From Pseudonocardia halophobica (GTDB lineage Bacteria; Actinomycetota; Actinomycetes; Mycobacteriales; Pseudonocardiaceae): 64,000 bases of DNA. Shown piece by piece: positions 24,061 to 32,094 of the stretch. The notes below the pieces were generated by a model that saw nothing but the letters and a program-made list of their open reading frames with translations, did no database searches and was not told where the DNA came from. The stretch lies in contig NZ_BSFQ01000007.1 of NCBI RefSeq assembly GCF_027922425.1, forward strand, positions 1-64,000, in the 5' to 3' direction. Numbering within the stretch: the first letter of the stretch is position 1; every line of letters starts with the position of its first letter. The position numbers and the translations under genes are program-made.

Positions 24061-24963
24061 ATGGCGCTCGCGGCGCTCGGCCTCCTCCTGCTCGGTGTGC
24101 TCCTCGCCGAGCCGGTCAGCCGTGCCTTCGCCCGGGCGCGCTGGACGCGGCGCGACCCCGTGGGCGGGCTGCTCGTGTGGCAGGCGATCGGCCTGGCCGG
24201 CGGGCTCTCGCTGGTCGGCTCGGGGGTCGTCTACGGGCTGTCCCCGCTCGGCGACTCCCTCCCGTCGGCCATCGGCACGCTGTTCACGGAGTGGAATGAG
24301 GGGCACTGGCCGGACCGGTTCGACGCCGTCCACCTGATCGCGATGCTCGCGGCGCTCGGCGTGGGCGCGCGTCTGGTGTGGGTGCTGGGCACGATGTACC
24401 TGCGCACCGTCCGCGCCCGCCGGCGGCACCGGGACCTGCTCGACGTGCTGGCCACGCCCTGGCCGGACTCGCCCGGTACCCGCGTGCTCGACCATCCCCA
24501 GCCCGTCGCCTACTGCCTGCCCGGCCGCAGCTCCCGGCTCGTGGTCTCGGCCGGGGTCCTGGAGGCCCTGTCGCCGGAGGAGGTGTGGGCGGTCCTCGCC
24601 CACGAGAAGTCGCACCTGCGGGAGCGGCACGACCTGGTGGTCCTGCCCTTCGTCGCCTGGGGCGCCACGGCCCCGTTCGTGCGCGGGATGGTGTGCGCCC
24701 AGGTGGCGGTGGCCGAGCTCATCGAGATGCGGGCGGACGACGTGGCGGCCTGCCGCTCCGAGCCGCACGAGCTCGTCGGGGCGCTCAAGACGGTCGGCGG
24801 CTCCGCCCCCGCCGCGGCGCTCAGCTCCTTCACCGACGCCCTCGACGCCCGCATCGAGCGCATCACCGCCCACCCCTGCCCGCTGCCCTGGTACTCCCGC
24901 GTGGCCGTCCGCCTCGGCGCACTCGCACTGGTGGCGGTCCCGACGGTGCTGCTCCTCCTGTGA
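24061..24963 (+). CDS. M56-family membrane metallopeptidase (BlaR1-like, no sensor domain)
   Basis: 300-aa integral membrane zinc protease. Hydrophobic segments lie near 1-18, 36-60, 90-112, 195-212 and at the C terminus. The zinc site is HEKSH (181-185), with a downstream Glu in IEMRADDVAA. Full BlaR1/MecR1 adds an external penicillin-binding domain of about 250 residues, which is absent here. The signal sensed is thus unknown, and the enzyme may cleave BlaI in response to another partner. No beta-lactamase gene is adjacent. The stop codon lies inside a 40-nt hairpin element. Confidence 0.84.
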   Translation: MALAALGLLLLGVLLAEPVSRAFARARWTRRDPVGGLLVWQAIGLAGGLSLVGSGVVYGLSPLGDSLPSAIGTLFTEWNEGHWPDRFDAVHLIAMLAALGVGARLVWVLGTMYLRTVRARRRHRDLLDVLATPWPDSPGTRVLDHPQPVAYCLPGRSSRLVVSAGVLEALSPEEVWAVLAHEKSHLRERHDLVVLPFVAWGATAPFVRGMVCAQVAVAELIEMRADDVAACRSEPHELVGALKTVGGSAPAAALSSFTDALDARIERITAHPCPLPWYSRVAVRLGALALVAVPTVLLLL

Positions 24964-24999
24964 GTGCTGGCTGCCCCTAGAGGGGCACTCGGCACTCAC
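24960..24999. repeat. 40-nt GTGAGTG hairpin element, copy 2
   Basis: GTGAGTGCTGGCTGCCCCT and AGGGGCACTCGGCACTCAC flank a two-base centre, pairing except for a four-base internal bulge. Bases 2-4 are the TGA stop of the M56 peptidase gene. It shares the CCCCTAGAGGGGCA-like core type with the copy at 33249. Confidence 0.78.
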
Positions 25000-25104
25000 G
25001 ACCCCGTACGTACTCCTCCGTATTGCGTCGGCGTTCGAGCGCGGCGAGCCTTGCCCTCTGCCGTGGTCGAGAGTCAGCTGCCGCGGTGGTAGTCGGGTAG
25101 GTGC

Positions 25105-25590
25105 ATGAACATGTCGTCGGACCCTGCCGTCCACAGCAGGAGGGCTCGCGCGGACCTCGACGATCCGGTGGCCCGTGAGTTGTTGTCGTCCAGGATCCCG
25201 GCCCGGCTGGCCTACTCCTGGCGGGACGGGAGCCCGCGGGTGGTGCCGATCTGGTTCCACTGGGACGGCGCAGAGATCGTGATGGCGACGCCGCCGGGTG
25301 CGCCCAAGCTGAAGGCACTCGACGAGGGCGTACCGGTCGCCATCACCATCGACTCCGAGGAGTGGCCCTACAAGGTCCTCTCGGTCAGGGGGCGGGCGCA
25401 CCTCTCGAAGGTCACCGGTGTCTGCGTCGAGTACGCGAAGGCAGCCGAACGCTATTTCGGCCCGGAGCAAGGTACGGCGTGGGTGAGCCGGTTCCCGCCC
25501 GAGGTCGAGATGTGGCGCATCGCGGTCACACCCGAGCAGGTGCGCATCCTCGACTTCCGCACCCGCTTCCCGAGCGCGATGCCGATCTGA
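25105..25590 (+). CDS. Pyridoxamine 5'-phosphate oxidase-family protein
   Basis: 161-aa split-barrel protein, probably binding FMN or F420. Core strands are RLAYSWRDGSPRVVPIWFHWDGAEIVMATP and VAITIDSEEWPYKVLSVRGRA. VVPIWFHWDG matches the member at 5462, but the rest differs. Base composition is slightly less extreme than that of its neighbours. ATG 25105 and ATG 25111 are both possible starts; neither has a strong ribosome-binding site. The 105 bp upstream, after the hairpin, hold no other feature I can name. Confidence 0.78.
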   Translation: MNMSSDPAVHSRRARADLDDPVARELLSSRIPARLAYSWRDGSPRVVPIWFHWDGAEIVMATPPGAPKLKALDEGVPVAITIDSEEWPYKVLSVRGRAHLSKVTGVCVEYAKAAERYFGPEQGTAWVSRFPPEVEMWRIAVTPEQVRILDFRTRFPSAMPI

Positions 25591-25672
25591 CCCCGGCCGG
25601 ATCCGCGAGCGGCCAATAGCCCGTTGACCTGCACGAACACGGAAACGTTGCGCGGTAATCATGACGCGGGCG

Positions 25673-25678
25673 TAGCGT
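25673..25678 (+). promoter_or_regulatory. -10 box TAGCGT for a leaderless gene
   Basis: TAGCGT ends seven bases before GTG 25686 and favours that start over GTG 25677, which would overlap the box. Confidence 0.55.
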
Positions 25679-25685
25679 GGAGGAC

Positions 25686-27086
25686 GTGCCGTTCACCGCA
25701 CCTTCCGATCTTCCCCGCACCCTCGGCGCCCTCCGTGCCTCCGGGCACGAGCTCAAGGGCGTCAAGACCGAGATCCGCGACAACCTCCTCGCCGCCCTCC
25801 GCGAGGGCCGCGACCCCTGGCCGGGCATCGTCGGCTTCGAGTCCACCGTGCTCCCGCAGCTGGAGCGCGCCCTGATCGCCGGCCACGACGTCGTGCTGCT
25901 CGGCGAGCGCGGCCAGGGCAAGACCCGCCTGCTCCGTTCCCTCGCCAACCTGCTCGACGAGTGGACCCCCGTGGTCGAGGGCTCCGAGCTCGGCGAGCAC
26001 CCGTACGAGCCCATCGCGCCCGAGACCGTGCGGCGCGCGGCCGAGCTGGGCGACGACCTGCCCGTCGGCTGGGTGCACCGTTCCGAGCGGTACACCGAGA
26101 AGCTCGCCACCCCGGACACCGCCGTCGCCGACCTGATCGGCGACGTCGATCCCGTGAAGGTCGCCGAGGGCCGCTCGCTGGGCGACCCCGAGACGATCCA
26201 CTTCGGCCTCGTCCCGCGGGCGCACCGCGGTGTCGTGGCGATCAACGAGCTGCCCGACCTCGCCGAGCGCATCCAGGTCGCGCTGCTCAACGTCATGGAG
26301 GAGCGGGACATCCAGGTCCGCGGCTACACGCTGCGCCTGCCGCTCGACGTGCTCCTCGTGGCGAGCGCGAACCCCGAGGACTACACCAACCGCGGCCGGA
26401 TCATCACGCCGCTCAAGGACCGCTTCGGCGCGGAGGTGCGCACGCATTACCCGCTCGAGGTGTCCGACGAGGTCGACCTCGTGGTCCAGGAGGCCCACCT
26501 GGCCGCGGAGGTGCCGCGGCACCTGATCGAGGTCGTCGCCCGGTTCACCCGGCACCTGCGCGAGTCGAGCGCGGTCGACCAGGGCTCCGGCGTGTCCGCC
26601 CGGTTCGCCGTGGCGGCCGCCGAGACGGTCGCCGCCGCCGCCCTGCGCCGCGCGGCGTTGACGGGGGAGGCACGCGCCTACGCCCGGCCCGTCGACCTCG
26701 AGGCCGTGCCCGCCGTGCTCCGCGGCAAGATCGAGTTCGAGTCCGGCGAGGAGGGCCGCGAGGAGGAGATCCTCGAGCACCTGCTGCGCCGGGCCATCGC
26801 CGACACCGCCCGGTTCGCGCTGCGCGGGGTCGACCTCTCCGAGCTGGCCGACGAGGTGGCCACCCGCCCGGTCCGCACCGGCGAGCGGGTGCCGGCGGCC
26901 GAGGTCGTCGCCAAGCTGCCGACCGTCGACTCGCTGACCCAGGTCGCGACGCGGCTCGGCGCCGAGGGCACCGAGGACCCGGGCCCGATGGCGAGCGCCG
27001 CGGAGCTGGCGCTGGAGTACCTGTTCCTCACCCGCAAGCTCGCCAAGGACGAGACCGACGACGGCGACACGGTGGAATATGGCTGA
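25686..27086 (+). CDS. MoxR/magnesium-chelatase-like AAA+ ATPase
   Basis: 466-aa AAA+ protein partnered with the VWA protein that follows. Walker A is GERGQGKT (73-80). The Walker B-like segment is GVVAINELPDL, ASANPEDYTNRGRIITPLKDRFG contains sensor 1 and the helix-2 insert region, and an arginine-rich lid domain follows. Such ATPases act with VWA proteins as chaperone or metal-insertion machines; the client here is unknown. The coding end overlaps the VWA start by eight bases. The start was decided by the leaderless promoter. Confidence 0.83.
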   Translation: MPFTAPSDLPRTLGALRASGHELKGVKTEIRDNLLAALREGRDPWPGIVGFESTVLPQLERALIAGHDVVLLGERGQGKTRLLRSLANLLDEWTPVVEGSELGEHPYEPIAPETVRRAAELGDDLPVGWVHRSERYTEKLATPDTAVADLIGDVDPVKVAEGRSLGDPETIHFGLVPRAHRGVVAINELPDLAERIQVALLNVMEERDIQVRGYTLRLPLDVLLVASANPEDYTNRGRIITPLKDRFGAEVRTHYPLEVSDEVDLVVQEAHLAAEVPRHLIEVVARFTRHLRESSAVDQGSGVSARFAVAAAETVAAAALRRAALTGEARAYARPVDLEAVPAVLRGKIEFESGEEGREEEILEHLLRRAIADTARFALRGVDLSELADEVATRPVRTGERVPAAEVVAKLPTVDSLTQVATRLGAEGTEDPGPMASAAELALEYLFLTRKLAKDETDDGDTVEYG

Positions 27087-29034
27087 TCCGCGCCGCAGGA
27101 GACTCCGCTACGCCTACGGCCCGTACGCCGGCGGGCCGGACCCGCTCGCCCCGCCGTTCGACATCCGGTCGGCGATGGACCAGATCGGCCGGGACGTCAT
27201 GGAGGGCTCCTCGCCGCGCCAGGCGCTGCAGGAGCTGCTCCGGAGGGGGCTCGACGGCCGCCGCGGGCTCGACGACCTGACCCGCCAGGTCTGGGAGCGC
27301 CGCCGCACCCTGCAGCGGGATAACCGGCTCGACGGCACGTTGCAGGAGGTCCGCGAGCTGCTGCAGCGCGCCCTCGACGCCGAGCGGCAGTCGCTGGGCA
27401 ACGAGAACTCCGACGACGCCCGGTTCCGCGAGATGCAGCTCGACGCGCTGCCGAACGACACCGGCGGCGCGGTCCGCGAGCTCAACGAGTACGACTGGCG
27501 GTCCGCGGAGGCCCGGCAGGCGTACGAGGACATCCGCGACCTGCTCGGCCGGGAGATGCTCGACCAGCGCTTCCAGGGCATGAAGCAGGCGATGGAGAAC
27601 GCGACGCCCGAGGACGTCGAGCGGATCCACGAGATGATGTCGGATCTCAACGACCTGCTCGAGCACCACGCGGCCGGCCAGGACACCACGGACGAGTTCC
27701 GTGAGTTCATGCAGAAGCACGGGGACTTCTTCCCCGAGAACCCGCAGAACACGGACGAGCTGGCGGACCTGCTGGCGCAGCGGGCCGCGGCGGCGCAGCG
27801 GATGCTCAACTCGATGTCCGCCGAGCAGCGCGCGGAGCTGATGGAGCTGGCCCAGCAGGCCTTCGGCGACCCGCGGCTGGCCCAGCAGATGGCCCGGCTC
27901 GACTCGATGCTGCAGGCCATGCGGCCCGGCGAGGACTGGGAGGGCTCCGGCCGGTTCCGCGGGGAGAACCCGATGGGCATGGGCAAGGCCACCCGCGCGC
28001 TCGAGGAGCTGGGGCAGCTCGACTCGCTGGCCGAGCAGCTCTCGCAGAGCTACCCGGGCGCCCGGCTCGACGACATCGACCTCGACGCGCTCACCGAGAT
28101 GCTCGGCGAGCAGGCCGGCGTCGACGCCCGGACGCTGTCCCAGCTGGAGCGCGAGCTGCAGCGGCAGGGCCTGTTCGAGCGGGCCGCCGACGGGTCGCTC
28201 CTGCTGTCCCCCAAGGCGTTGCGCCGGCTGGGGCAGTCGATCCTTCGGGACGTCGCCGAGCAGCTCAGCGGGAGGAGCGGGCAGCGGGACACCCACCGGG
28301 CCGGTGCGGCGGGGGACGCGACCGGGGCGACCCGGCCGTGGGCCTTCGGCGACACCGAGGCCTGGTCGGTGCCGCGGACGTTGCTCAACGCCCAGCTGCG
28401 GCGGGCCGCCGGCGACCCGCGGGCGCTCGACGTCAGCGACGTGGAGATCGTCGAGACCGAGCAGCGCACCCGCGCGGCGGTCGCCCTGCTGGTCGACACG
28501 AGCTGGTCGATGGTCGCCGAGGGCCGGTGGGTGCCGATGAAGCGCACCGCGCTGGCCCTGCACCAGCTGATCTCCACCCGGTTCCGCGGGGACGCGCTGC
28601 AGCTCGTGACCTTCGGGCGGCACGCGCAGTCCGTCGAGCTGGGGGAGCTGGTGGGCCTGGAGGGGGCGTACGCGCAGGGCACCAACCTGCACCACGCCCT
28701 CCTGCTGGCAGGGCAGCATCTCCGCAAGAACTCCGACGCGACCCCGGTGGTCCTCGTGGTCACGGACGGCGAGCCGACGGCCCACCTGGAGCCCGACGGC
28801 GAGGCCTACTTCGACTACCCACCCAGCCCGTACACCCTGCGGGCGACGATCGGGGAGCTCGACAAGCTGGCCTCGCTCAAGGCGGCGTTCACGTTCTTCG
28901 TGCTGGGCGACGACCCGCGCCTGGCGGTGTTCATGGACGACGTCGCGAAGCGGGTCGGCGGACGCGTGGTCAACCCGACCCTCGACGGCCTCGGCGCCGA
29001 GGTGGTGGCGGACTACCTGAAGCGCCGCTCCTGA
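27079..29034 (+). CDS. VWA-domain protein, partner of the MoxR-like ATPase
   Basis: 651-aa soluble protein with a long N-terminal helical region rich in Glu/Gln/Arg (about 30-400) and a C-terminal von Willebrand A domain. The MIDAS metal site begins with DTSWS (473-477), followed by a Thr in AQGTNLH and an Asp in VVTDGEPT. It overlaps the upstream ATPase by eight bases, implying stoichiometric co-translation. By analogy with the CobN/ChlD and MoxR-VWA families, it would bind a substrate through MIDAS while the ATPase remodels it. Confidence 0.84.
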   Translation: MADPRRRRLRYAYGPYAGGPDPLAPPFDIRSAMDQIGRDVMEGSSPRQALQELLRRGLDGRRGLDDLTRQVWERRRTLQRDNRLDGTLQEVRELLQRALDAERQSLGNENSDDARFREMQLDALPNDTGGAVRELNEYDWRSAEARQAYEDIRDLLGREMLDQRFQGMKQAMENATPEDVERIHEMMSDLNDLLEHHAAGQDTTDEFREFMQKHGDFFPENPQNTDELADLLAQRAAAAQRMLNSMSAEQRAELMELAQQAFGDPRLAQQMARLDSMLQAMRPGEDWEGSGRFRGENPMGMGKATRALEELGQLDSLAEQLSQSYPGARLDDIDLDALTEMLGEQAGVDARTLSQLERELQRQGLFERAADGSLLLSPKALRRLGQSILRDVAEQLSGRSGQRDTHRAGAAGDATGATRPWAFGDTEAWSVPRTLLNAQLRRAAGDPRALDVSDVEIVETEQRTRAAVALLVDTSWSMVAEGRWVPMKRTALALHQLISTRFRGDALQLVTFGRHAQSVELGELVGLEGAYAQGTNLHHALLLAGQHLRKNSDATPVVLVVTDGEPTAHLEPDGEAYFDYPPSPYTLRATIGELDKLASLKAAFTFFVLGDDPRLAVFMDDVAKRVGGRVVNPTLDGLGAEVVADYLKRRS

Positions 29035-29039
29035 CCCCC

Positions 29040-29079
29040 GTGAGTGGCAATAGTCGCTATGGCGACTATTGCCACTCAC
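29040..29079. repeat. 40-nt GTGAGTG hairpin element, copy 3 (perfect)
   Basis: GTGAGTGGCAATAGTCGC, the loop TATG, then the exact reverse complement GCGACTATTGCCACTCAC. It sits between the convergent VWA and LysR genes; the LysR stop codon is in the right arm, at the same place in the element as the stops in the other copies. Confidence 0.9.
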
Positions 29080-29921
29080 AGGACGCGGAGGCTTCCCGCG
29101 CTGTCCAGGATCGCCCCGGCCAGGGCCTCGGCCGGGGCGGTCAGGGCGCGGCGGCCGGTCTGCAGCGTGAAGTCGAACTCGCCGAGCCGCGGCAGCCCGG
29201 GGACCGGAGCGAGCCCGCTGGGGAGCAGCGTCTCCGCGTGCGCGACGACCCCGAGCCCGGCCAGCGCGGCCGCCCGCAGCCCGGAGAGCGAGCCGCTGGT
29301 GCAGGCCATGCGCCACGGCCGGCCCGCGGCCTCCAGCGCCGCGATCGCCGCGGCCCGGGACAGGCTGGGCGGCGGGTAGCTGACCAGGGGGATCGCGCCG
29401 TCGTCGGGCCGGTAACCGGGGGCGGCCACCCAGACGAACCGGTCGTGCCAGACCGGCGTGCCGCCCGTCCGGCCGGGGGAGCGCTTGGCGAAGAGCAGGT
29501 CGAGCTCGCCGCGGTCGAGCTCGGCCTCCAGCGTCTCGCTGAGCCCGACGGTCAGCTCCAGGTCCACCTCGGGATGGCGGCGGCGGAACCCGGCCAGGAT
29601 CGTCGGCAGCCGGGTGAGCACGAGGTCCTCGGAGACGCCGAACCGCAGCCGCCCCCGCACCCGCGCGCCGCGGAAGTGCGCCAGGGCCCGCTCGCCGGTG
29701 TCGAGGATCGTGGTGGCGAACTCCAGCATCGCCTCGCCGTCCGGGGTGAGGGCGACGGTGTGGGTGTCGCGGGCGAGCAGGGTGCGGCCCACCTCGGCCT
29801 CGAGCTTGCGGACGTGCTGGCTCACCGTCGACTGTCGGACGGCGAGGCGGTCCGCGGCGCGGGTGAAGCTCAACGTGCGCGCGACCGCCACGAACGAGCG
29901 CAGGAGCACCGGGTCCAGCAT
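29076..29921 (-). CDS. LysR-family transcriptional regulator
   Basis: 281-aa LysR regulator. The N-terminal winged helix runs LLRSFVAVARTLSFTRAADRLAVRQSTVSQHVRKLE in outline (residues 5-40), followed by an effector domain starting GRLRFGVSED. It diverges from a transporter gene 20 bp away, the classic arrangement for control of that transporter. The start ATG 29921 is fixed by a TACGAT box six bases upstream. The stop TGA is part of a 40-nt hairpin. Effector unknown. Confidence 0.87.
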   Translation of the reverse strand: MLDPVLLRSFVAVARTLSFTRAADRLAVRQSTVSQHVRKLEAEVGRTLLARDTHTVALTPDGEAMLEFATTILDTGERALAHFRGARVRGRLRFGVSEDLVLTRLPTILAGFRRRHPEVDLELTVGLSETLEAELDRGELDLLFAKRSPGRTGGTPVWHDRFVWVAAPGYRPDDGAIPLVSYPPPSLSRAAAIAALEAAGRPWRMACTSGSLSGLRAAALAGLGVVAHAETLLPSGLAPVPGLPRLGEFDFTLQTGRRALTAPAEALAGAILDSAGSLRVL

Positions 29922-29927
29922 TCGCTC

Positions 29928-29933
29928 ATCGTA
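29928..29933 (-). promoter_or_regulatory. -10 box TACGAT for leaderless lysR-type gene
   Basis: On the minus strand TACGAT ends six bases before ATG 29921. An inverted repeat CGCTCAT (29923-29929) / ATGAGCG (about 29972-29978) surrounds this short divergent region and may be the regulator's binding site. Confidence 0.5.
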
Positions 29934-29940
29934 GGACGTG

Positions 29941-30999
29941 ATGACAGACAGAGCGGTGTCCGTGTTTCCGAATGAGCGTCGGTGGCGGACGATAGAATCC
30001 GTGCTGCAGCGGTTGAAGCGTCTCCGGGACCGGGTCCGGATCGACACGTTCCTGGCGCTGATCCTCCTCACGGTGGGGATCGCGGCGCTGCTGCCCGCGC
30101 GCGGGGCCGTCGCGACCGGCGTCGGGCACGCGACGACCGTGGCCATCGGCCTGCTGTTCTTCCTCTACGGCGCGCGCCTGTCCACCCGCGAAGCGATCGA
30201 GGGGCTCAAGCACTGGCGGCTGCACGGCACGGTCGTGCTGGCGACCTTCGTGCTGTTCCCGCTGCTCGGGCTGGCGATCCAGCTCGTCCCGTCCGCGGTG
30301 CTGCCCACCGAGCTGAAGCTGGGCGTGCTGTTCCTGTGCTGCCTGCCGTCGACGGTGCAGTCGTCGATCGCGTTCACGTCCGTGGCCCGCGGCAACGTGC
30401 CGGCGGCGATCTGCGCGGCCTCGCTGTCCAACCTGCTCGGCATCGTGATCACCCCGCTGCTCACCGGCCTGCTGCTCTCCTCGCAAGGCGGGATCTCCGG
30501 GGGCGCCATCGTCGACGTCGCCCTGCAGCTGCTCGCGCCGTTCGTGCTCGGCCAGCTGCTGCGCCGCTGGATCGGTGGCTGGGTCACGCGGAACAAGAAG
30601 TACCTGCAGGTCGTCGACCGCGGCTCGATCCTGCTGGTCGTCTACGCGGCGTTCAGCGAGGGCATGGTCGAGGGGATCTGGGGGCGGCTCTCCCCGGCGG
30701 CGCTGGGTGCCCTCTTCGCGACGTGCGTGGTGCTGCTCGGCGTCGTCCTGGCGATCACCTGGTTCGTCCCGCGTCGGTTCCCGCGCGCCGACCGGATCAC
30801 GATCCTGTTCTGCGGCTCGAAGAAGAGCCTGGCCAGCGGGCTGCCGATGGCGGGCGTGCTGTTCGCGGGCCCGCAGGTCGGGCTGCTCGTGCTGCCGCTG
30901 ATGCTGTTCCACCAGATCCAGCTGATGGCCTGCGCCGCGATCGCCGGCCGGCTGGCCCGGCACGCAGACGAGCCGGCCGCCGCGCCCGTCCCCGCCTGA
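29941..30999 (+). CDS. Bile acid:sodium symporter-like transporter (SBF-like)
   Basis: 352-aa membrane protein with about ten hydrophobic segments, of the SBF-like family related to bile acid:sodium and pantothenate symporters. IGLLFFLYGARLSTREAIEG early, LPSTVQSSIAFTSVARGN in the middle and FCGSKKSLASGLPMAGVLF late are family hallmarks, the last two forming the crossed transport helices. ATG 29941 follows AGGA by four bases; GTG 30001 would remove a polar N-terminal tail of 20 residues and is a real alternative. Probably regulated by the divergent LysR protein. Substrate unknown. Confidence 0.82.
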   Translation: MTDRAVSVFPNERRWRTIESVLQRLKRLRDRVRIDTFLALILLTVGIAALLPARGAVATGVGHATTVAIGLLFFLYGARLSTREAIEGLKHWRLHGTVVLATFVLFPLLGLAIQLVPSAVLPTELKLGVLFLCCLPSTVQSSIAFTSVARGNVPAAICAASLSNLLGIVITPLLTGLLLSSQGGISGGAIVDVALQLLAPFVLGQLLRRWIGGWVTRNKKYLQVVDRGSILLVVYAAFSEGMVEGIWGRLSPAALGALFATCVVLLGVVLAITWFVPRRFPRADRITILFCGSKKSLASGLPMAGVLFAGPQVGLLVLPLMLFHQIQLMACAAIAGRLARHADEPAAAPVPA

Positions 31000-31078
31000 T
31001 CCTGCGAGTCGAATCCCGGGGAACGGGAATGCGTGGTTCGTGACGCGAGAGTGCCGGCTCGCGGGGGAGGGGAGCGGC

Positions 31079-31246
31079 ATGTGGACCTGCGAGCGCTGCG
31101 GGGCGGCGGTCGAGCCCGGCGATCCCGCGCGCCTGGCCTGGAGCGTCGAGCGGGAACCCGACGGGCGGGAGAGCGCGCTCTGCCCGGCCTGCGCCCGAGA
31201 ACATGTCCGGGACATCGAGGCGCGGCTGCCGCGGGAGTGGTGGTGA
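31079..31246 (+). CDS. Small zinc-ribbon protein
   Basis: 55-aa protein with two CxxC pairs, CERC at residues 4-7 and CPAC near 37-40, separated by about 30 residues: a minimal zinc ribbon. The start is supported by GGGGGAGGGG 6-15 bases upstream. It is separated from the convergent CPBP gene by only six bases. Function unknown; proteins of this size and pattern are common unannotated genes in actinobacteria. Confidence 0.62.
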   Translation: MWTCERCGAAVEPGDPARLAWSVEREPDGRESALCPACAREHVRDIEARLPREWW

Positions 31247-31252
31247 CGGCCG

Positions 31253-32053
31253 TCAGGCGGTGCGCGCCGCGAGCCGGGTCACCGTCGCCTCCTCCGGGGC
31301 CGCTCGGCGCATCCGCGGGTCGAGTGCGAGGCCCACGGCGAGCACGGTCCAGAGCGCACCGGTGAGCAGGTCCATCCGTGCGGCGTCGGCGCCGGTGAGG
31401 CCGAGCACGGCGTAGCCGACGGTCCCCTGCAGGACGTGGAAGACCAGGGTGAGCAGCACGCTGCCGCGCGCCCGGTCGAACAGCCACACGTAGACGACCG
31501 TGATCACCACGGTCACCGGCAGCCCGACCGGGGCCAGCTGCCCGGTGACGACCAGCGGCAGGTGCCACAGTGCCACGATCGGCCCGAGGACCAGCGCCGC
31601 CGTGAGCGGCGTCCGCCTGACCTGCAGCCACGGCAGGGCGTAGCCGCGGAAGCCCGGCTCCTCGCCCATCGGCCCGTCGAGCGGGTTGACGAGCCGGACG
31701 GCGGCGACGAGGGCCAGGTCGCCCCAGGCGATCCGGGCGAGGTCGGGCGCGGGTGCACCCCAGACGGCCGCGTTCAGCGCCACGGCCACCGCGAGCACGA
31801 GCAGCGGGACGAGAATCGCGAAGGCCCAGGGCCCGACGCCGACCCGCCACCGGACGAGCCGCGCGCCCAGGTCCCGGTACCCCGCCCGGCCGTCGGCGAC
31901 CCCGGCCACGATCAGCGCCGCGAGCAGCGGACCGCAGCTCCAGTGGGCCACCGGGGCGAGGCCGACCGCCTGGAGCGGCCACGACCACCACGACAGTACG
32001 AAGGTGAGCAGGAAGAACGCGACGAGGCGGTGCCGGCGCACCAGTGCGGTCAT
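31253..32053 (-). CDS. CPBP-family intramembrane glutamic protease
   Basis: 266-aa membrane protein with about eight hydrophobic segments. The CPBP/Rce1 catalytic motifs are present: EEPGFRG (the EExxxR motif, catalytic Glu pair) and ALWHLP, with a third His in LVFHVLQG. Members cleave or bind membrane peptides, and some give bacteriocin immunity. ATG 32053 gives a short basic start before the first membrane segment. It is next to nagA but on its own transcription unit, with a 41-bp gap. Confidence 0.84.
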   Translation of the reverse strand: MTALVRRHRLVAFFLLTFVLSWWSWPLQAVGLAPVAHWSCGPLLAALIVAGVADGRAGYRDLGARLVRWRVGVGPWAFAILVPLLVLAVAVALNAAVWGAPAPDLARIAWGDLALVAAVRLVNPLDGPMGEEPGFRGYALPWLQVRRTPLTAALVLGPIVALWHLPLVVTGQLAPVGLPVTVVITVVYVWLFDRARGSVLLTLVFHVLQGTVGYAVLGLTGADAARMDLLTGALWTVLAVGLALDPRMRRAAPEEATVTRLAARTA

Positions 32054-32094
32054 GGGGCCGCACGGTCCGCCCGTCCGGTCCGGCCGGCATCGCC

